DNA from: Pseudomonadota bacterium
Lineage (GTDB): Bacteria; Pseudomonadota; Alphaproteobacteria; Rhizobiales; Beijerinckiaceae
Reading direction: 5' to 3'
Length of the DNA: 16,466 bases
Assembly (NCBI GenBank): GCA_023423995.1
Contig: JAFAEL010000008.1
Span: 1-16,466, forward strand
Every line of letters starts with the position of its first letter. Positions within the stretch are counted from its first letter, which is position 1. Below are positions 14,552 through 16,466 of this stretch, piece by piece. The notes beneath the pieces are model-generated. The model was not told where the DNA came from, made no database searches, and saw only the letters and a list, made by a program, of their open reading frames with translations. Made by a program: the position numbers and the translations under genes.

Positions 14552-15967
14552 ATGCGTCGCGAACGCCTCATCCCGATCATCGTCGCGACAGCGCTGTTCA
14601 TGGAGAACACGGACTCGACCGTGCTCTCGACGGCTCTCCCGGCGATTGCCGCGGACCTCAACCAGGACCCGATCGCGCTCAAGCTCGCGCTGACCTCGTA
14701 CCTGGTCAGCCTGGCCGTGTTCATTCCCGTCTCGGGCTGGATGGCCGACCGCTTCGGTGCCCGGAACATCTTCCGGGCGGCGCTCGGCGTCTTCATGGCG
14801 GGCTCGATCGCGTGTGCGGTCGCTGGCTCGCTCACCGGCTTCGTGGCCGCACGGTTCCTGCAAGGAATCGGCGGGGCCATGATGGTGCCCGTGGGGAGGC
14901 TGGTCCTCCTGCGGAGCGTGCCCAGGAGCGAGCTCGTGAGCGCGATGGCCTGGGTGACCATGCCGGCGCTCATCGGCCCGGTGATCGGCCCCCCGCTGGG
15001 CGGCTTCATCACCACCTATTTCGACTGGCGCTGGATCTTCATCATCAATCTCCCGGTGGGGGTCGTCGGGATCCTGCTTGCGACGCGCTTCATGGGAGAC
15101 ATCCGCGAGGAGGAGAGGCGCCCGCTCGATGTCTTCGGGTTCCTGACCTTCGGGTTCGGCCTCGCGCTCCTGATGCTCGGCTTCTCCACGGGCGGCCGTC
15201 ATCTCATCCCGATCGAGGCTTCCCTCGCCGCCAGCCTTCTCGGTGCCGCGCTCGTCGCGCTCTACGCCTGGCACGCCCTCCGCACGCCGCATCCCCTCGT
15301 CGACCTCTCCCTCCTGAAGCTGCCGACGCTGAGGAACGGGATGATCGGCGGGGTGCTGTTCCGGATCGGGGTGGGGGCTATCCCCTTCCTGCTGCCGCTC
15401 ATGTTCCAGCTCGGGTTCGGGCTGAGCCCCGTGCATTCGGGGCTTCTCACCTTCGCATCGGCGGCCGGCGCAATGGTGATGAAGGGCCTTGCGGCGCGGA
15501 TCCTGCGGCAGTTCGGCTTCCGGCAGGTGCTGATCTGGAATGCGCTCGTGGCCTCCGGCTTCATTGCGGCCTTCGGCCTTTTCCAGCCGACGACGCCGGC
15601 GCTCGTGGTGCTGGCAGTGCTGCTCGTCGGCGGCTGCTTTCGGTCGCTCCAGTTCACCGGTCTCAACACGATCGTCTATGCGGATGTGCCAAGTTCGCGG
15701 ATGAGCGGAGCCACGAGCCTCGTGAGCGTGACGCAGCAGGTGGCCCTCAGCGCCGGCATCGCGGTCGGCGCGGGCGTGCTCCAGTTCGCAAGCCAGGTCG
15801 GACATGGGCACGAGCTCGCCGCGAGCGACTTCTGGCCGGCCTTCCTGGCGGTCGGCCTCGTCTCCGCGACGTCCGTCTTCTTCTTTGCCCGACTCGATCC
15901 GGATGCCGGGGCCGAGATGTCCGGCCGCGCTGCGATCCGGGCGAAGCCGATGGCCGAGAGCGCCTAG
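14552..15967 (+). CDS. MFS transporter, DHA2 (EmrB/HsrA-like) drug:proton antiporter type
   Basis: The protein has 471 residues from ATG 14552; a frame extending to 14477 adds 25 hydrophilic residues without a ribosome site and is not favoured. About 14 hydrophobic helices are visible. The first contains [17 protein letters not shown], typical of DHA2 transporters, with Asp in helix 1. Motif [14 protein letters not shown] lies between helices 2 and 3, and antiporter motif [12 protein letters not shown] is in helix 5. DHA2 members export drugs, dyes or metabolites at the expense of the proton gradient; the substrate is unknown. No membrane-fusion (EmrA-like) partner is present. The last codons overlap the rlmE stop on the other strand. 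Confidence 0.88.
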   Translation: MRRERLIPIIVATALFMENTDSTVLSTALPAIAADLNQDPIALKLALTSYLVSLAVFIPVSGWMADRFGARNIFRAALGVFMAGSIACAVAGSLTGFVAARFLQGIGGAMMVPVGRLVLLRSVPRSELVSAMAWVTMPALIGPVIGPPLGGFITTYFDWRWIFIINLPVGVVGILLATRFMGDIREEERRPLDVFGFLTFGFGLALLMLGFSTGGRHLIPIEASLAASLLGAALVALYAWHALRTPHPLVDLSLLKLPTLRNGMIGGVLFRIGVGAIPFLLPLMFQLGFGLSPVHSGLLTFASAAGAMVMKGLAARILRQFGFRQVLIWNALVASGFIAAFGLFQPTTPALVVLAVLLVGGCFRSLQFTGLNTIVYADVPSSRMSGATSLVSVTQQVALSAGIAVGAGVLQFASQVGHGHELAASDFWPAFLAVGLVSATSVFFFARLDPDAGAEMSGRAAIRAKPMAESA

Positions 15968-16466
15968 TCGGCTTCCTGCGGCTGGGCTCCTGCACCGCGG
16001 AAGCCCGTCGCAAGCACATAGAGCTCGGCCGAATCGGAGCGGCTAGCCGCCGGCTTCACATGCCTGACCTGGGCGAAGTCGCGCTTCAGGTCGGCGAGCA
16101 GCGTGTTCTCCGTCCCGCCCTGAAGCACCTTGGCCACGAAGGCACCGCCCGGCTCGAGCACGAGGCGGGCGAAGTCGGCGGCCGCCTCCGCCAGTCCCAT
16201 GATCTTGAGGTGATCGGTCTTCTTGTGACCCGTTGCGTTGGCGGCCATGTCGGACATCACGACATCCGCGCCGCCGCCCAGCATCTCCTTGAGCCGGTCC
16301 GGGGCGTGCTCCTCCATGAAGTCCAGCTTCTCGAAATCGACGCCCGGGAGCGGATCCATGTCGAGGAGGTCGATACCGACCACCCTGCCCTTCCCGGCCG
16401 GCCGCCCTACGCGCTGGGCCGCGATTTGCGACCAGCCCCCCGGGGCCGCCCCGAGGTCTACGACCC
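15964..16466 (-). CDS. rlmE: 23S rRNA (uridine-2'-O-)-methyltransferase, 5' end cut off
   Basis: The frame is open to the window's right edge, leaving about 167 C-terminal residues of the roughly 210-240 usual for the family. The SAM-binding motif [14 protein letters not shown] is at the edge. Catalytic tetrad members Asp (VVMSDMAAN), Lys ([10 protein letters not shown]) and Glu ([13 protein letters not shown]) are visible; the first Lys lies outside. This is RlmE/FtsJ (RrmJ), which methylates U2552 in the A-loop of 23S rRNA on the assembled 50S subunit. It is convergent with the MFS gene, and the two stop codons interlock as CTAG (15964-15967). Confidence 0.95.
   Translation of the reverse strand, partial: VVDLGAAPGGWSQIAAQRVGRPAGKGRVVGIDLLDMDPLPGVDFEKLDFMEEHAPDRLKEMLGGGADVVMSDMAANATGHKKTDHLKIMGLAEAAADFARLVLEPGGAFVAKVLQGGTENTLLADLKRDFAQVRHVKPAASRSDSAELYVLATGFRGAGAQPQEAD

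Noticed and set aside
14447..15811. A 454-codon minus-strand frame across the MFS gene, rich in His, Glu and Arg
   Set aside because: It is the antisense shadow of the MFS gene; the plus strand encodes regular transmembrane helices with MFS motifs.

Overview
This is a high-GC segment (about two thirds G+C by eye) from the chromosome of an alphaproteobacterium. The housekeeping genes and the mix of molybdenum hydroxylase, TAXI-TRAP and YeeE genes suggest Hyphomicrobiales, perhaps near Methylobacteriaceae/Beijerinckiaceae, but the taxon is inferred and cannot be proved here. Genes are densely packed on both strands. I see no tRNA, rRNA, CRISPR array or intact insertion sequence.

Left part (1-8070), accessory metabolism. 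A cut-off FAD-binding subunit of a xanthine dehydrogenase-type molybdenum hydroxylase (minus) diverges from a TetR regulator followed by a cupin (plus). Facing them is a FAD monooxygenase resembling 2,6-dihydroxypyridine 3-monooxygenase. Next on the minus strand is a tight pair: an exported rhodanese-type sulfurtransferase and a YeeE/YedE sulfur-compound permease. Upstream of the pair is a strikingly AT-rich island (about 34% G+C over 5151-5240) with three inverted repeats. Then come a TAXI-type TRAP solute-binding protein with no membrane partners, a short apparent remnant of a HpcH/HpaI-type aldolase, and a TetR gene divergent from a short-chain dehydrogenase across a perfect two-arm palindrome.

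Right part (8140-16466), mostly core genes. On the minus strand, rsmB (16S rRNA m5C methyltransferase), vapB, vapC and guaA (GMP synthase) form a compact run: 9-nt gap, 1-nt overlap, 4-nt overlap. A 50-residue lipoprotein gene follows on the plus strand, then guaB (IMP dehydrogenase) and a MAPEG-family membrane protein on the minus strand. A small exported protein and a DHA2-type MFS transporter lie on the plus strand, and rlmE (23S rRNA 2'-O-methyltransferase, cut by the window edge) overlaps the MFS stop codon tail to tail. guaB and guaA supply consecutive steps IMP to XMP to GMP, and rsmB and rlmE modify the two ribosomal subunits, so this half carries purine and ribosome functions with a toxin-antitoxin pair wired into the guaA transcript.

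The points most worth checking are the vapBC-guaA coupling, the AT-rich triple-dyad region before the sulfur operon, the clear operator palindrome at 7231-7252 and the aldolase remnant. I did not find a system that I can call wholly new from sequence alone.
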